DNA of 43,785 nt, taken from Casp-actino8 sp964513215 (GTDB lineage Bacteria > Actinomycetota > Acidimicrobiia > Acidimicrobiales > Ilumatobacteraceae). The notes beneath the pieces are model-generated. The model was not told the DNA's origin and ran no database searches. It saw only the letters and a list, made by a program, of their open reading frames with translations. Positions 8,166-16,653 of the stretch are shown here, in pieces (within the stretch, counting starts at the first letter, position 1; each line of letters begins with the position of its first letter). The translations under genes were made by a program, and so were the position numbers. The stretch lies in assembly GCA_964513215.1 (NCBI GenBank), contig CAZELU010000016.1, positions 1-43,785 of the forward strand, given 5' to 3'.

Positions 8166-9350
8166 GTGCCGGTGAAGAGTCTCGTTCGAACGCTTCAGGC
8201 GGCCACATTCTTCCTCGCCGCGTCGTACGGCGTGATGTTCACGATGCTCGACGACTACCGCGACGAGTACGGAATCTCCGAGTCGTTCCTCGGACTCATC
8301 GTGGCGATGGGGTTCTTCTCGTCGTTCGTCGGGCAGTTGTCACTCGCTCCCCTAGCCGATCGCGGTCACGCCAAGAAGCTTCTCGTCATCGGCTTCACCG
8401 CTCAGATCGCCGGCCTCCTTCTCATGGCCTACGGAACCACCGCGATGCTCCTCAGTTCCGGGCGACTTCTCATGGGTATCGGTGCCGGAATGGCCATGCC
8501 GGCGTTGCGTCGCATCGTGATCGTGGCCGACCCCGAGAACCTCGGCACCAACATGGGCCGGCTGCTCAGTGTCGACGTGGCCGGCTTCGCCACTGGGCCG
8601 GTGCTCGCGGTACTCACCGTCGACCGCTTCGGCATCGCATCGCCATACCTGGTCCTCATCGTCGCCATCATCGGTGTGTCGCTGGCATTGGCGAACTTGC
8701 CCATTCCCGAAACGGCCGTCGACGATCAGCCGAGCGAGAAGCTCGCGCTCGACCTACTTCGCAACCGCGGTGTACTCGCCGCCGTCCTCATCGGTGTGGC
8801 CCTCTACCTCATGATCGGAACGTTCGACTCGCTCTGGGCCGTCATGATGGAAGACCTCGACGCGCCGTCGTGGATGGCCAACACGGGTGTGGCTCTGTTC
8901 GTTCTGCCGATGATCGTCCTCGGTCCGTACGGTGGCCGTCTCGCCCAACGAGTCGGCCCGTACAAGACCGGGGCGATCGGCATGCTCGTGGGCGCGCTGT
9001 GCATGAGCTTCTACGGATTCCTTCCCGAGCCCAGTCTCATGATGGGCGTGTTCTTGCTTCACATCGTCAACGACGGCTTCACGGTCACCAGTGCTGGTGT
9101 TGCCGTCGGAATGGCGGCGCCCACCGAACGCCAGGCCGGCGCCCAAGGACTGTTGGGTGGAATGCAAACCCTCACCGGCGGAATCGCCGCGTCACTCGCC
9201 GGTTGGAGTTACGACTCGTTCGGTCGTGGAACCACGTTCCTCGCCACGGCCGTGATCATGATCGTCTTGATCGCTCTCGGATACTCGCTCGCGGGCGTCC
9301 ACCGCACACGGCGTCCGGTCGAAACCGCCGCAATGGCGTCGACGCACTGA
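8166..9350 (+). CDS. MFS transporter
   Basis: A 394-residue major facilitator with about 12 hydrophobic segments. The loop between segments 2 and 3 (APLADRGHAKKLLVIG) is a variant of the MFS motif A, and segment 4/5 has GIGAGMAMPALRRI. The second half starts after the polar linker near residues 185-200 (ETAVDDQPSEKLAL). This pattern is most like drug or metabolite efflux permeases, but no substrate can be assigned and none of its neighbours is an obvious pathway partner. The GTG start follows a TAGCGT -10-like element with a 7-base spacer. Confidence 0.85.
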   Translation: MPVKSLVRTLQAATFFLAASYGVMFTMLDDYRDEYGISESFLGLIVAMGFFSSFVGQLSLAPLADRGHAKKLLVIGFTAQIAGLLLMAYGTTAMLLSSGRLLMGIGAGMAMPALRRIVIVADPENLGTNMGRLLSVDVAGFATGPVLAVLTVDRFGIASPYLVLIVAIIGVSLALANLPIPETAVDDQPSEKLALDLLRNRGVLAAVLIGVALYLMIGTFDSLWAVMMEDLDAPSWMANTGVALFVLPMIVLGPYGGRLAQRVGPYKTGAIGMLVGALCMSFYGFLPEPSLMMGVFLLHIVNDGFTVTSAGVAVGMAAPTERQAGAQGLLGGMQTLTGGIAASLAGWSYDSFGRGTTFLATAVIMIVLIALGYSLAGVHRTRRPVETAAMASTH

Positions 9351-9388
9351 CCTTCTCCTTCGGGTCACGCGCGTGGCAACATCGGAGC

Positions 9389-9865
9389 GTGGGTTTTCGC
9401 GACGGTGACGGCTGGGTCTTCTGCCAGCGCTGCAACTCGCGTCACTGGGGTATCTACGGTGCCGCGGGCCTGCTGATGGTGCGCACCGATCTTCCCGAAC
9501 CGCATGTTCTGCTGCAGTTGCGCGCGGTCTGGACTCACGGCGGTGGCACGTGGTCGATTCCGGGTGGGGCTCTCGATTCGCACGAAGACCCGGTGGAAGC
9601 CGCGGTGCGCGAGGCCTGGGAAGAAGTCGGCGTCGACGTGAACGCTGTCGAGGTGAAAGACGTCTTCCTCGACGACCACCTCAATTGGGGCTACTACACC
9701 GTGATCGCTCACGTTCGCGGCGACGTGCTGGTGGACGAAGGCAACTACGAATCCGACGCCGTCGCGTGGGTACCCATCCCCGAAGTCGAGTCGTACCCCC
9801 TGCACGCCGGCTTGGCCAACTCGTGGCCCGATCTGCGCCCACGAGTCACGGCTACTCTCGGCTGA
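9389..9865 (+). CDS. Nudix hydrolase with N-terminal Cys pair
   Basis: A 158-residue Nudix hydrolase. The Nudix box runs from G in SIPGGALDSHEDPVEAAVRE to AWEEVGV, with the REAWEE metal-binding helix intact. The short N-terminal extension carries FCQRCNSRHWG, a Cys-x2-Cys pair typical of an actinobacterial Nudix subgroup; it may be half of a metal site but needs a partner. It should hydrolyse a nucleoside diphosphate linked to another moiety; the exact substrate is unknown. The GTG at 9389 is chosen from the CAACAT hexamer 6 bases upstream and from the start of family similarity. The stop codon abuts the ATG of the dehydrogenase gene. Confidence 0.85.
   Translation: MGFRDGDGWVFCQRCNSRHWGIYGAAGLLMVRTDLPEPHVLLQLRAVWTHGGGTWSIPGGALDSHEDPVEAAVREAWEEVGVDVNAVEVKDVFLDDHLNWGYYTVIAHVRGDVLVDEGNYESDAVAWVPIPEVESYPLHAGLANSWPDLRPRVTATLG
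9853..9865 (+). promoter_or_regulatory. Leaderless promoter inside end of Nudix gene
   Basis: TACTCT (9853-9858) sits in the last codons of the Nudix gene, 7 bases before the ATG at 9866. The dehydrogenase may therefore have its own transcript as well as read-through. Confidence 0.4.
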
Positions 9866-10783
9866 ATGAAGATCACTGCAGCAGTTCTGCGCACCGGCAG
9901 CGGCCCGTTCACCATCGAGAAACTCGAACTGGGGTCACCCGGCCCGCGCGAAGTTCTGGTTCGNNNNNNNNNNNNNNNNNNNNNNNNNNNNNNNNNNNNN
10001 NNNNNNNNNNNNNNNNNNNNNNNNNNNNNNNNNNNNNNNNNNNNNNNNNNNNNNNNNNNNNNNGGAGGCCAACGCGTCGGTTCGCACTACTTCGGCCAGT
10101 CGTCGTTCGCCACGCACACCATCGCCGCCGAAACGTCGGTCGTGAAGGTCGATGCGTCATCACCGATCCGCGCCATGGGTCCGCTCGGTTGCGGAATCCA
10201 GACCGGTGCCGGTGCGATTCTCAACACGTTGGCCGTCGAAGCCGGCACCAGCGTCGTGGTGAGCGGAGCCGGAGCACTCGGCCTGTCGGCTGTGATGGCT
10301 GCCAAGGTCGCCGGTGCTTCCACCATCATCGCGGTCGACCGACATCAGAGCCGTCTCGATCTGGCCAAGAAGTACGGAGCCACTCACACCGTGTCGGGGG
10401 CTCCGGCCGACATCACCGCAGCGATTCAGGCCGCCACCGGTGGCGGCGCCGACTACGCGTTCGACACCACCGGCAACGCCGCCGTCGTACGCGCGAGTCA
10501 GGCCGCACTCAACGTGATCGGCACCATCGCCCTCGCCGGCGTGGGCTTCGGAGATCTGAGTGTCGACTTCTTGTCGATGATCAGCGGACGAACCATCACC
10601 GGTGTGATGGAAGGTGATTCGGTACCCAACGAATTCATCCCGTATCTCGCCCGACTCAACGCCGACGGGAAGTTCCCGTACCACGAGCTCATCACCGAGT
10701 TCCCGCTCGATCAGATCAACGAGGCCGAGAAGGCCAGCGCGAGCGGTGCGGTGATCAAACCCGTGCTCGTGATGCCCGACTGA
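9866..10783 (+). CDS. Zinc-type alcohol dehydrogenase, interrupted by gap
   Basis: A medium-chain dehydrogenase/reductase. Residues 1-32 give the N-terminal strand (AVLRTGSGPFTIEKLELGSP), and after the N run the sequence resumes in the HYFGQSSFATHTI region, then the Rossmann motif VVVSGAGALGLSAVMAAK. It resembles aryl-/geraniol-type NAD-dependent alcohol dehydrogenases (AdhC/XylB group, usually about 370 residues). The segment that should hold the catalytic zinc ligands (Cys, His, Glu) and the four structural-zinc cysteines is hidden by the 100 N. By comparison with family length about 100 residues are missing, more than 100 bases can encode, so the real gap is probably nearer 300 bases. The frame across the N run is preserved only by chance. 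It is probably an intact gene in the organism. Confidence 0.85.
   Translation: MKITAAVLRTGSGPFTIEKLELGSPGPREVLVXXXXXXXXXXXXXXXXXXXXXXXXXXXXXXXXXXGGQRVGSHYFGQSSFATHTIAAETSVVKVDASSPIRAMGPLGCGIQTGAGAILNTLAVEAGTSVVVSGAGALGLSAVMAAKVAGASTIIAVDRHQSRLDLAKKYGATHTVSGAPADITAAIQAATGGGADYAFDTTGNAAVVRASQAALNVIGTIALAGVGFGDLSVDFLSMISGRTITGVMEGDSVPNEFIPYLARLNADGKFPYHELITEFPLDQINEAEKASASGAVIKPVLVMPD
9964..10063. other. Assembly gap of 100 N
   Basis: Exactly 100 undetermined bases, the conventional placeholder for an unknown distance. It falls within the alcohol dehydrogenase gene, and the family length suggests that the true gap is larger. Confidence 0.99.
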
Positions 10784-10789
10784 CGCACG

Positions 10790-12259
10790 TCAGGGCACGA
10801 GAGCGAATTCGTCGACCACCCGTGCCAACGCATCGAGGCCCGCTCGACCCGAACCGAGAACGATTCGGTCGGGACGAACGACGACGACGTCGGTTTGTGC
10901 GTTGTCGAGAACTCGTTGCGTGACTTGACCGGCTCGCGCCGGCAGCACGAGGGCATCGATCCGACGCAACACCGCCTGGTCGGCGGCGTTCAGAACCAAA
11001 TCGTTCGACACCACCACCGCCCATCGGCCCGCGAGTACTTCGTCGAACACGACACCGTCCAGGCGGCCGTCGCTCACCACGTAGCCCGCGCCGTCGACGA
11101 TCAACGACGATCCGGACAACGACGGTTGCGGCGCCTCGCCGATGTCGGATGGGTTGGCGGCCCGAGCGGCCAGCATGTTGCGATCGCGCTCGGCGGCTTC
11201 GTTCGGATCGAGAGTGCAGATGATGCGCCCGAAGCCCACCGCTGATTCGACGATGCGCTGCACGTGCGGTGAACGCTCGGGCTGATAGGTGTCGAGCAGC
11301 GCGTCGTTGGCTCCGCGGACGACGGCCGAGAGTTTCCAGGCCAGATTGACCGCGTCACGGATTCCGCTGCACATGCCTTGCCCGAGGAACGGAGGCATCT
11401 GGTGCGCGGAGTCGCCAGCGAGGAGAATCCGGCCGCGTCGCCACTCGCGGGTGATCAATCCGTGGAAGGTGTACACCGCCGAACGTTCGACCTCCGCGTT
11501 GCCGAGAGCGAAGTACGGTGCCATCAACGTCTCGATGACTTCGGTGCGGTTGATGTCGTCGGGACTTTCACCAGGAAGAAGCATGAACTCGAAGCGTCGG
11601 CGTGGGGCTGGCATCGGAACGATCGTGTGCGGGCGCGCGGGATCGCACACCTGAGCCGCGCGCATGGGGGGATTCGGGTCGTCACCGGTCACGATGATGT
11701 CGACCACCAGCCAGGGCTCGTTGAACTCGAGGTCGATCTGGGTCACTCCGAGTGCACGCCGGACGAACGACCGGGCCCCACAACATCCGACGAGCCACGA
11801 CGCCTCGACCGACGAAGCCGAACCCGATGACACGACGTCGACGCGAACTCCATCTCCTACTTCCTGAACGGCGGTGACTTCGTGACCGAGACGGAACTCG
11901 GCTCCGAATCGCACGGCCTGATCGCGCAGAAGACGGTCGAGCGAAGGTTGATGGAACAAATTCGACTGGGCCACCGTGTGATCGACGTTGTGCTTCGACG
12001 ACATCCGCAGCAGAAGTTCGCCCTGGCCCGAGACGAAGTCCATGCCTTCGTTCGCGATCGACCAACCCGGCGTGTCGAGCCATCCGCCGACCTCGCGCAG
12101 ATTGCGCGCGGTCTCGGCATCGAGGTGCGCCGCTCGCGGCAACGGGTAGATGTCGAGATCACGCTCGAGAACGACCACCGACAGTCCGCGCTTGGCGAGA
12201 AGAGCGGCCAAGGTGGTGCCCACCGGACCGGCCCCCACGATGGCGACGTCGTACTTCAT
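10790..12259 (-). CDS. FAD-dependent aromatic monooxygenase, MhpA-like
   Basis: A 489-residue class A flavoprotein hydroxylase. The N-terminal AIVGAGPVGTTLAALLAKRG binds the ADP part of FAD, and GRILLAGDSAHQMPPFLGQG is the GD motif that contacts the ribityl chain, followed by the usual GMCSGIRDAVNLAWKL helix. The C-terminal 100 residues form the thioredoxin-like tail found in the 3-(3-hydroxyphenyl)propionate hydroxylase/phenol hydroxylase group. Expected role: NAD(P)H- and O2-dependent ring hydroxylation that prepares a diol for the extradiol dioxygenase encoded 16 bases upstream. The order GntR, FAH, VOC, monooxygenase suggests one transcript. The specific aromatic or steroid-ring substrate is unknown. 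Confidence 0.85.
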   Translation of the reverse strand: MKYDVAIVGAGPVGTTLAALLAKRGLSVVVLERDLDIYPLPRAAHLDAETARNLREVGGWLDTPGWSIANEGMDFVSGQGELLLRMSSKHNVDHTVAQSNLFHQPSLDRLLRDQAVRFGAEFRLGHEVTAVQEVGDGVRVDVVSSGSASSVEASWLVGCCGARSFVRRALGVTQIDLEFNEPWLVVDIIVTGDDPNPPMRAAQVCDPARPHTIVPMPAPRRRFEFMLLPGESPDDINRTEVIETLMAPYFALGNAEVERSAVYTFHGLITREWRRGRILLAGDSAHQMPPFLGQGMCSGIRDAVNLAWKLSAVVRGANDALLDTYQPERSPHVQRIVESAVGFGRIICTLDPNEAAERDRNMLAARAANPSDIGEAPQPSLSGSSLIVDGAGYVVSDGRLDGVVFDEVLAGRWAVVVSNDLVLNAADQAVLRRIDALVLPARAGQVTQRVLDNAQTDVVVVRPDRIVLGSGRAGLDALARVVDEFALVP

Positions 12260-12275
12260 GTGGTCGAGATTCCGT

Positions 12276-13208
12276 TCAGCCGATCCGCGCCCAGCCGGCC
12301 TTCAGCTGGTCGAGATCGGGTGGAACGATGAATTCGAGTGGCATGCGAGGACCCCACGAGTTGCCGATGTGCTCGGGCCCGACGGGTGTGCGCCCGCGCG
12401 TCTCCCATTCGATGTCGTCGGTGATCATGTCCATGTCGGAGTAGAACTCGATGAACGAACCCGACGGCTCGAGGAGATACCAGAAGAAATTCGAGCCGAC
12501 GTAGTGTCGGCCGAAGCCCCAGCCCTGCTCGGCCACGCCAGCCGCGATGAGCGTGGTGCCGTTGTGGCCAACATGATCGACGTCGTCGCACTCCCACGAG
12601 TAGTGCTGGAGTTGCGGCACCTCCGAGTTCACGACCGCGACGTTGTGATGGTCGGTGCTGCACCGCAGGAACGCGATGATGCCCGGGAAGTGGTCGCTCA
12701 CCTTGAAGCCGAGGCCTTCGACGAGGAATCGAATGGTGCCCTCGATGTCGGGCGAACCGATCACGATGTGGCCGAGTCGACGTGGCGCACGAGCGCGCGG
12801 GATCACTCCGCTCGCCCGCAGATTGATGCGTTCGGCGTGGCCGGGCGCGTTGTACGAGACCACATCGGCCACAGCCGACTTCGGGGCCTCGGCGACCCGC
12901 ACCGAGAACTCGACTCGCGTGGCCGGATCGGTTGCCACCAGCACGCCGTCACGAGTGGACGACGCGATGCCGAGACCCGTCAGGCGTGACGCGATCACCG
13001 AGATGTCGGACGGATCGTTGGAGAGCACATTCACGTTCAGAAGGCGGCGGAAGTCGCCTTCTTCCAACACGACCTGCTCACCTCCGTCGGACCCGCCGAA
13101 ACGCGAGCCCGACGTGTCGGTGGTGAAGCCAGCCGTGGTGTAAAGGCGCCGTTGGGCTTCGGCGTCGCGAACCGCGATGCGGATGGAATCGAGACGATGG
13201 AGAGGCAC
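12276..13208 (-). CDS. Extradiol-type VOC ring-cleavage dioxygenase
   Basis: About 310 residues in two vicinal-oxygen-chelate domains. The C-terminal domain keeps the 2-His-1-carboxylate site: H147 (RLGHIVIG), H202 (LQHYSWE) and E254 (FIEFYSDMD). It also has the second-sphere histidines (TDHHN and GRH) that classical 2,3-dihydroxybiphenyl/catechol extradiol dioxygenases use, so it is probably active on a catecholic substrate. The GTG at 13208 starts 8 bases after the FAH stop; another in-frame GTG at 13235 would overlap that gene. A paralogue at 31610-32566 shares the tail pattern (SDMD) and the DHHN segment. Confidence 0.82.
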   Translation of the reverse strand: MPLHRLDSIRIAVRDAEAQRRLYTTAGFTTDTSGSRFGGSDGGEQVVLEEGDFRRLLNVNVLSNDPSDISVIASRLTGLGIASSTRDGVLVATDPATRVEFSVRVAEAPKSAVADVVSYNAPGHAERINLRASGVIPRARAPRRLGHIVIGSPDIEGTIRFLVEGLGFKVSDHFPGIIAFLRCSTDHHNVAVVNSEVPQLQHYSWECDDVDHVGHNGTTLIAAGVAEQGWGFGRHYVGSNFFWYLLEPSGSFIEFYSDMDMITDDIEWETRGRTPVGPEHIGNSWGPRMPLEFIVPPDLDQLKAGWARIG

Positions 13209-13216
13209 GTCGGCGC

Positions 13217-14047
13217 CTACTTGCCCGCGACGCACACGTTGCGCAGCGCACCGATCACTTCGGCCCCGCTGTCGATCACGTCACCGGCCTTCAACAGCCG
13301 GCCCCTGGCCATACCCACGCCATCAGGGGTGCCCGTGAAGATCACGTCTCCGGCTTCGAGCGTGCAGATGCTCGAGAGATACGACACCAGGTACGGAATG
13401 GAGAAGATGAGATTGGACGTGCGCGACTCCTGCATGCGCTCGCCCGAGACGTCACACCAGAGTCCGATGTCGTTCCGATCGGGGAACGCGTCGACCGACA
13501 CGATGGCTGGTCCGACGGGCCCGTACGTGTCGAAGCTCTTGCCGAGCGAGAACTGCGGCGGTTTGCCCGCGGTCTGCACCTTGCGATCGGAGATGTCCTG
13601 TCCGAGGGTGAGCCCGGCAACGTGCGACCACGCGGCTGATTCGGCGATGTGCCGTCCACCCTTCCCGATCACGACGACGATCTCCACCTCCCAGTCGACC
13701 GTGTCGCCGGACAGCACGACATCGGCAGTAGGGCCGACGAGGCAGGACGGGAACTTGGTGAAGGTCAGCGGAGCCGGCGGCAATTCCATCTTCGACTCGG
13801 CGGCGTGCGACTTGTAGTTGAGACCGATGCCGAACACTTTCGACGGTTTCGGAACGCACACTCCCGGCGTCCCCGCCGACTTCGGAGACGCGGCAGCCTT
13901 CGCGTACAACGCGGACAACTCGCCGAATCGCGCGATGGCAGCCATCGGGTCGGACAGCGACTCGTCACCGGCCACAAGAGCCACATCGACGTAACCATCG
14001 TCGAACTGGAACGCCGAGCGACCGTTGATATTGGTGAGACGGAACAT
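13217..14047 (-). CDS. Fumarylacetoacetate hydrolase family protein
   Basis: A 276-residue FAH-superfamily enzyme. The domain starts near residue 65 (KVFGIGLNYKSHAAES). The metal site is visible in DTVDWEVEIVVVIG (E-x-E) and in the downstream aspartate of LTLGQDISDRKVQ; GDVIFTGTPDGVGMARG is the C-terminal signature. The superfamily includes acylpyruvate hydrolases, 2-hydroxyhepta-2,4-diene-1,7-dioate isomerases and 4-oxalocrotonate decarboxylases, all acting after ring cleavage. Placed between the regulator and the extradiol dioxygenase, it most likely hydrolyses or isomerises the ring-fission product. The ATG is preceded by AAGGAGA, a good ribosome binding site, and starts 8 bases after the GntR stop. 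Confidence 0.88.
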   Translation of the reverse strand: MFRLTNINGRSAFQFDDGYVDVALVAGDESLSDPMAAIARFGELSALYAKAAASPKSAGTPGVCVPKPSKVFGIGLNYKSHAAESKMELPPAPLTFTKFPSCLVGPTADVVLSGDTVDWEVEIVVVIGKGGRHIAESAAWSHVAGLTLGQDISDRKVQTAGKPPQFSLGKSFDTYGPVGPAIVSVDAFPDRNDIGLWCDVSGERMQESRTSNLIFSIPYLVSYLSSICTLEAGDVIFTGTPDGVGMARGRLLKAGDVIDSGAEVIGALRNVCVAGK

Positions 14048-14055
14048 GTTTCTCC

Positions 14056-14715
14056 TTACTCTGCTGACTGGTGGGTGGTGCGCAACGATTCGACCGCACG
14101 CAACGTATTGGTGAGATGGGCGGTGTGCACGCGAATGGTGTCGTCGACACGCCCGGCCACCGCAGACTCCATCAACAAGCGGTGATCGTCGGCATGAGCA
14201 CTTCCACGAGCGAGAGGCTTGGCCACGAACTGGAAGAGGCGCGAGCGATCCATGAGCGACTCGATCTCGGCGAGCAGCGTTCGATTGGTGCACCGCGACA
14301 TGAGGACAAGGTGGAACGCGCGATGGCGATCGTGCTGTTCGGCGACTCCACGTGCTCTCGTGAGCGCCACGAACGAGTCGGTGACCGAGCGTTCGAACGC
14401 CTCGTCGGTTCCGCGGCCCACCGACTCGCGTAGTGCAACGGGTTCGAGCAGCAGGCGCACCGCGTAGATCTCGGCTGCCACAGCGGCATCGATCGCGGCC
14501 ACCCTCGCCCCGCGTTGCGGCGCCAGATCGACCAGACCTTCGCCCGCCAGACGCCGGACCGACTCGCGGATCGGAGTGGGTGACACACCCCAGGCCTCGG
14601 CCAATCGTTCGACGGGAATGCGCTCACCGGGCTGGAGGCGTCCGGACAGGATCTCGGCGCGCAGGTGGCTGTCGGTCCACTGCGAACGGGTGGGCGGCGC
14701 GACGGGAGACGGCAC
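14056..14715 (-). CDS. GntR-family regulator, FCD (FadR/VanR) subfamily
   Basis: A 219-residue repressor or activator. The N-terminal winged helix-turn-helix is seen in HLRAEILSGRLQPGERI and LAEAWGVSPTPIRESVRRLA; the all-helical FCD ligand domain follows from about residue 85, with the Asp/His metal-ligand candidates in DRHRAFHLVL and ADDHRLLM. It is the first gene of the minus-strand operon and divergent from the PhyH gene, so it probably controls both directions in response to a pathway acid. The GTG start has TACGGT (14722-14727) 6 bases upstream, so the regulator mRNA is probably leaderless. Confidence 0.9.
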   Translation of the reverse strand: MPSPVAPPTRSQWTDSHLRAEILSGRLQPGERIPVERLAEAWGVSPTPIRESVRRLAGEGLVDLAPQRGARVAAIDAAVAAEIYAVRLLLEPVALRESVGRGTDEAFERSVTDSFVALTRARGVAEQHDRHRAFHLVLMSRCTNRTLLAEIESLMDRSRLFQFVAKPLARGSAHADDHRLLMESAVAGRVDDTIRVHTAHLTNTLRAVESLRTTHQSAE

Positions 14716-14786
14716 ATTCGGACCGTAGGCCGTGGGGAGGGCTGAGTCAAATAATCTATAAATTCTCGCTCTGCTACGGTGACCGC
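14716..14786. promoter_or_regulatory. Divergent promoter region with AT-rich patch
   Basis: Minus strand: TACGGT (14722-14727), spacer 6, GTG at 14715. Plus strand: TACGGT (14775-14780), spacer 6, ATG at 14787. Between them, at about 14746-14766, is a stretch rich in A and T (TCAAATAATCTATAAATTCT) in otherwise GC-rich DNA. It overlaps the expected -35 region of the plus-strand promoter, which makes it a candidate GntR operator or UP-like element. I see no clean palindrome in it. Confidence 0.45.
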
Positions 14787-15650
14787 ATGAACGCCATCCC
14801 GCGCTTCGACGCGACGGCCTCGGCCGCCGAACTCGCCGAAGCCATCACCACCGCCGGCTGCGCGATCGTCGAACGCCTGGTTCCCGAGGCGACGGTCGAC
14901 CAGCTGCTGTCCGAGATGCGACCGCACATCGATGCGACTCCGCATGGTGCTGACGACTTCTCCGGCCGTCGCACCACCCGCACCGGTGCGCTGCTCGCGC
15001 GTTCGCGCTCGAGCCAGGAATTCATCGCGCATCCGCTCGTCCTCGGCGCCGTCGATGCCGTGCTCGGGCCGCACGGCACCAACTACCAACTGCACCTCAC
15101 GCAGATCATCGCCATCGGCCCCGACTCGGCGAACCAACCTCTGCATCGCGATCAGTGGTGCTTCGACTTCTTCCCATTCCCTCCCGACATGGACGTCGAG
15201 GTCTCCACCATCTGGGCTCTCGACGACTTCACCGAGGAGAACGGTGCGACGCGCATCATTCCGTACTCGCTGCTCGACCCGCGCGAGGCCGTGGGCGACG
15301 AGCACCGGACCGTGCAAGCCGTGATGCCCAAAGGTTCGATCGTCCTGTACTCGGGGCGCACGATTCACGGCGGCGGAGCCAACCGGTCCACTCGCGTTCG
15401 CCACGCTCTCAACGTCGACTACGTGCTCGGCTGGCTGCGGCAGGAGGAGAATCAGTATCTGTCGTGTCCGCCCGACGTCGCGCGACACCTTCCGCCTCAC
15501 GTTCAGAAGCTCGCGGGCTACACCATGGGGGCCTACGCCCTCGGCTACGTCGACGACGTTCGCGATCCGATGGCGTTGTTGTCCGGGGCGACCGGAACGT
15601 CGTCGTTCGGCGGAGACGGCAGCGTGACCCCCAACATCGATCGTCGTTGA
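14787..15650 (+). CDS. Phytanoyl-CoA dioxygenase (PhyH) family protein
   Basis: A 287-residue Fe(II)/2-oxoglutarate oxygenase. The H-x-D pair is in PLHRDQWCF and the distal histidine in YSGRTIHGGGANRS, with the following RVRHALNVDY giving the basic residue for 2-oxoglutarate. The WALDDFTEENGATRIIPYS segment is the family signature. Members hydroxylate fatty acyl-CoAs, ectoine or diverse small molecules; the substrate here is unknown. It is divergent from the GntR operon and is followed, two bases after its stop, by a metallo-beta-lactamase-fold gene. It is probably co-regulated with the FAH-VOC-monooxygenase operon. Confidence 0.87.
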   Translation: MNAIPRFDATASAAELAEAITTAGCAIVERLVPEATVDQLLSEMRPHIDATPHGADDFSGRRTTRTGALLARSRSSQEFIAHPLVLGAVDAVLGPHGTNYQLHLTQIIAIGPDSANQPLHRDQWCFDFFPFPPDMDVEVSTIWALDDFTEENGATRIIPYSLLDPREAVGDEHRTVQAVMPKGSIVLYSGRTIHGGGANRSTRVRHALNVDYVLGWLRQEENQYLSCPPDVARHLPPHVQKLAGYTMGAYALGYVDDVRDPMALLSGATGTSSFGGDGSVTPNIDRR

Positions 15651-15652
15651 CC

Positions 15653-16540
15653 ATGACCGCTTCTCCCTTCCTCGAAGTGATCCTCACCGGAACCGGCGTT
15701 CCCCACCCTGCTCCCGGCCGCGCTGGGGCCGGAACGCTGGTGCGCTACACCCACGGCAAGAAGAGAATCGCGCTGCAGTTCGACGCCGGACGCGGCACGG
15801 TCATTCGCCTGGCCGAGGCCGGGACACCGCCGCCATTCATCACTGCGCTCTTCCTCACGCATCTGCACAGCGACCATCTCGTCGACTTGGCCGACGTGGC
15901 CATGACACGGTGGATCCAGCAACAACTGCACAAGACCGGACCTCTCACGATCGTGACGCCCGAAGGCGGCGCGGCCCGTTTCGCTCGACGCATGCTCGAG
16001 CCGTTCGATGAAGACATCGCGGTGCGTCGCGAACACACCGATTCCGACGAACCCGAGATCGACCTACGAGTATTCGACGGGTCGTTCTCACCGCAAGTCG
16101 TGTGGCGCGATGACGAAGTGGGTGTCACGGTCACTGCGGTCGCCGTTCACCACGAACCTGTTCACGACGCGTGTGCCTACCGCGTCGACTCACCAGCCGG
16201 ATCAGTCGTGATCTCGGGCGACACACGGGTGTGCCGAGAAGTCGAAGACCTGACGCGCGGTGCTGACATCCTCGTGCACGAGGCCTGCCGCGCCACCGCG
16301 ATGAGTGCACAAGTGGCCGGCACCGTGTTCGAGACCATCTTCAGTTATCACGCCGACTCGGTACCGCTCGGCGCGATGGCGGAACGCGCAGCCGTTCCAC
16401 ATCTCGTCCTCACCCACCTGATTCCCGGAGCAAAGGACGAAGCCGAGGAGGCGTTGTTCGAGGCCGACGTTCGACAGGGCGGCTACACCGGTCGTGTCAG
16501 TGTCGGTCGCGACTTGATGTCGTTCCGACTCCCCATCTGA
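15653..16540 (+). CDS. Metallo-beta-lactamase-fold hydrolase, RNase Z-like
   Basis: A 295-residue MBL-fold protein. The metal motif THLHSDH is at residues 69-75; further ligands are likely in AVHHEPV, SGDTRV and the final LTHLIP. The opening LEVILTGTGVPHPAPGRAGA and the overall length are those of the ELAC/RNase Z-like group, which also contains arylsulfatases and small-molecule hydrolases. Operon position directly after a PhyH dioxygenase favours a metabolic esterase or lactonase role over tRNA processing, but this is inference. The gene ends 12 bases before an assembly gap. Confidence 0.82.
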   Translation: MTASPFLEVILTGTGVPHPAPGRAGAGTLVRYTHGKKRIALQFDAGRGTVIRLAEAGTPPPFITALFLTHLHSDHLVDLADVAMTRWIQQQLHKTGPLTIVTPEGGAARFARRMLEPFDEDIAVRREHTDSDEPEIDLRVFDGSFSPQVVWRDDEVGVTVTAVAVHHEPVHDACAYRVDSPAGSVVISGDTRVCREVEDLTRGADILVHEACRATAMSAQVAGTVFETIFSYHADSVPLGAMAERAAVPHLVLTHLIPGAKDEAEEALFEADVRQGGYTGRVSVGRDLMSFRLPI

Positions 16541-16552
16541 CAACACCCGCCC

Positions 16553-16652
16553 NNNNNNNNNNNNNNNNNNNNNNNNNNNNNNNNNNNNNNNNNNNNNNNN
16601 NNNNNNNNNNNNNNNNNNNNNNNNNNNNNNNNNNNNNNNNNNNNNNNNNNNN
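16553..16652. other. Assembly gap of 100 N
   Basis: Exactly 100 N between the MBL-fold gene and the convergent MOSC gene. The stop codons of both neighbours are visible, so only intergenic DNA or an unknown inserted stretch is lost. Confidence 0.99.
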
Positions 16653-16653
16653 G

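Noticed and set aside
10790..12331. Long plus-strand reading frames opposite the FAD monooxygenase
   Set aside because: They are antisense shadows caused by high GC; the minus-strand frame has complete FAD motifs.
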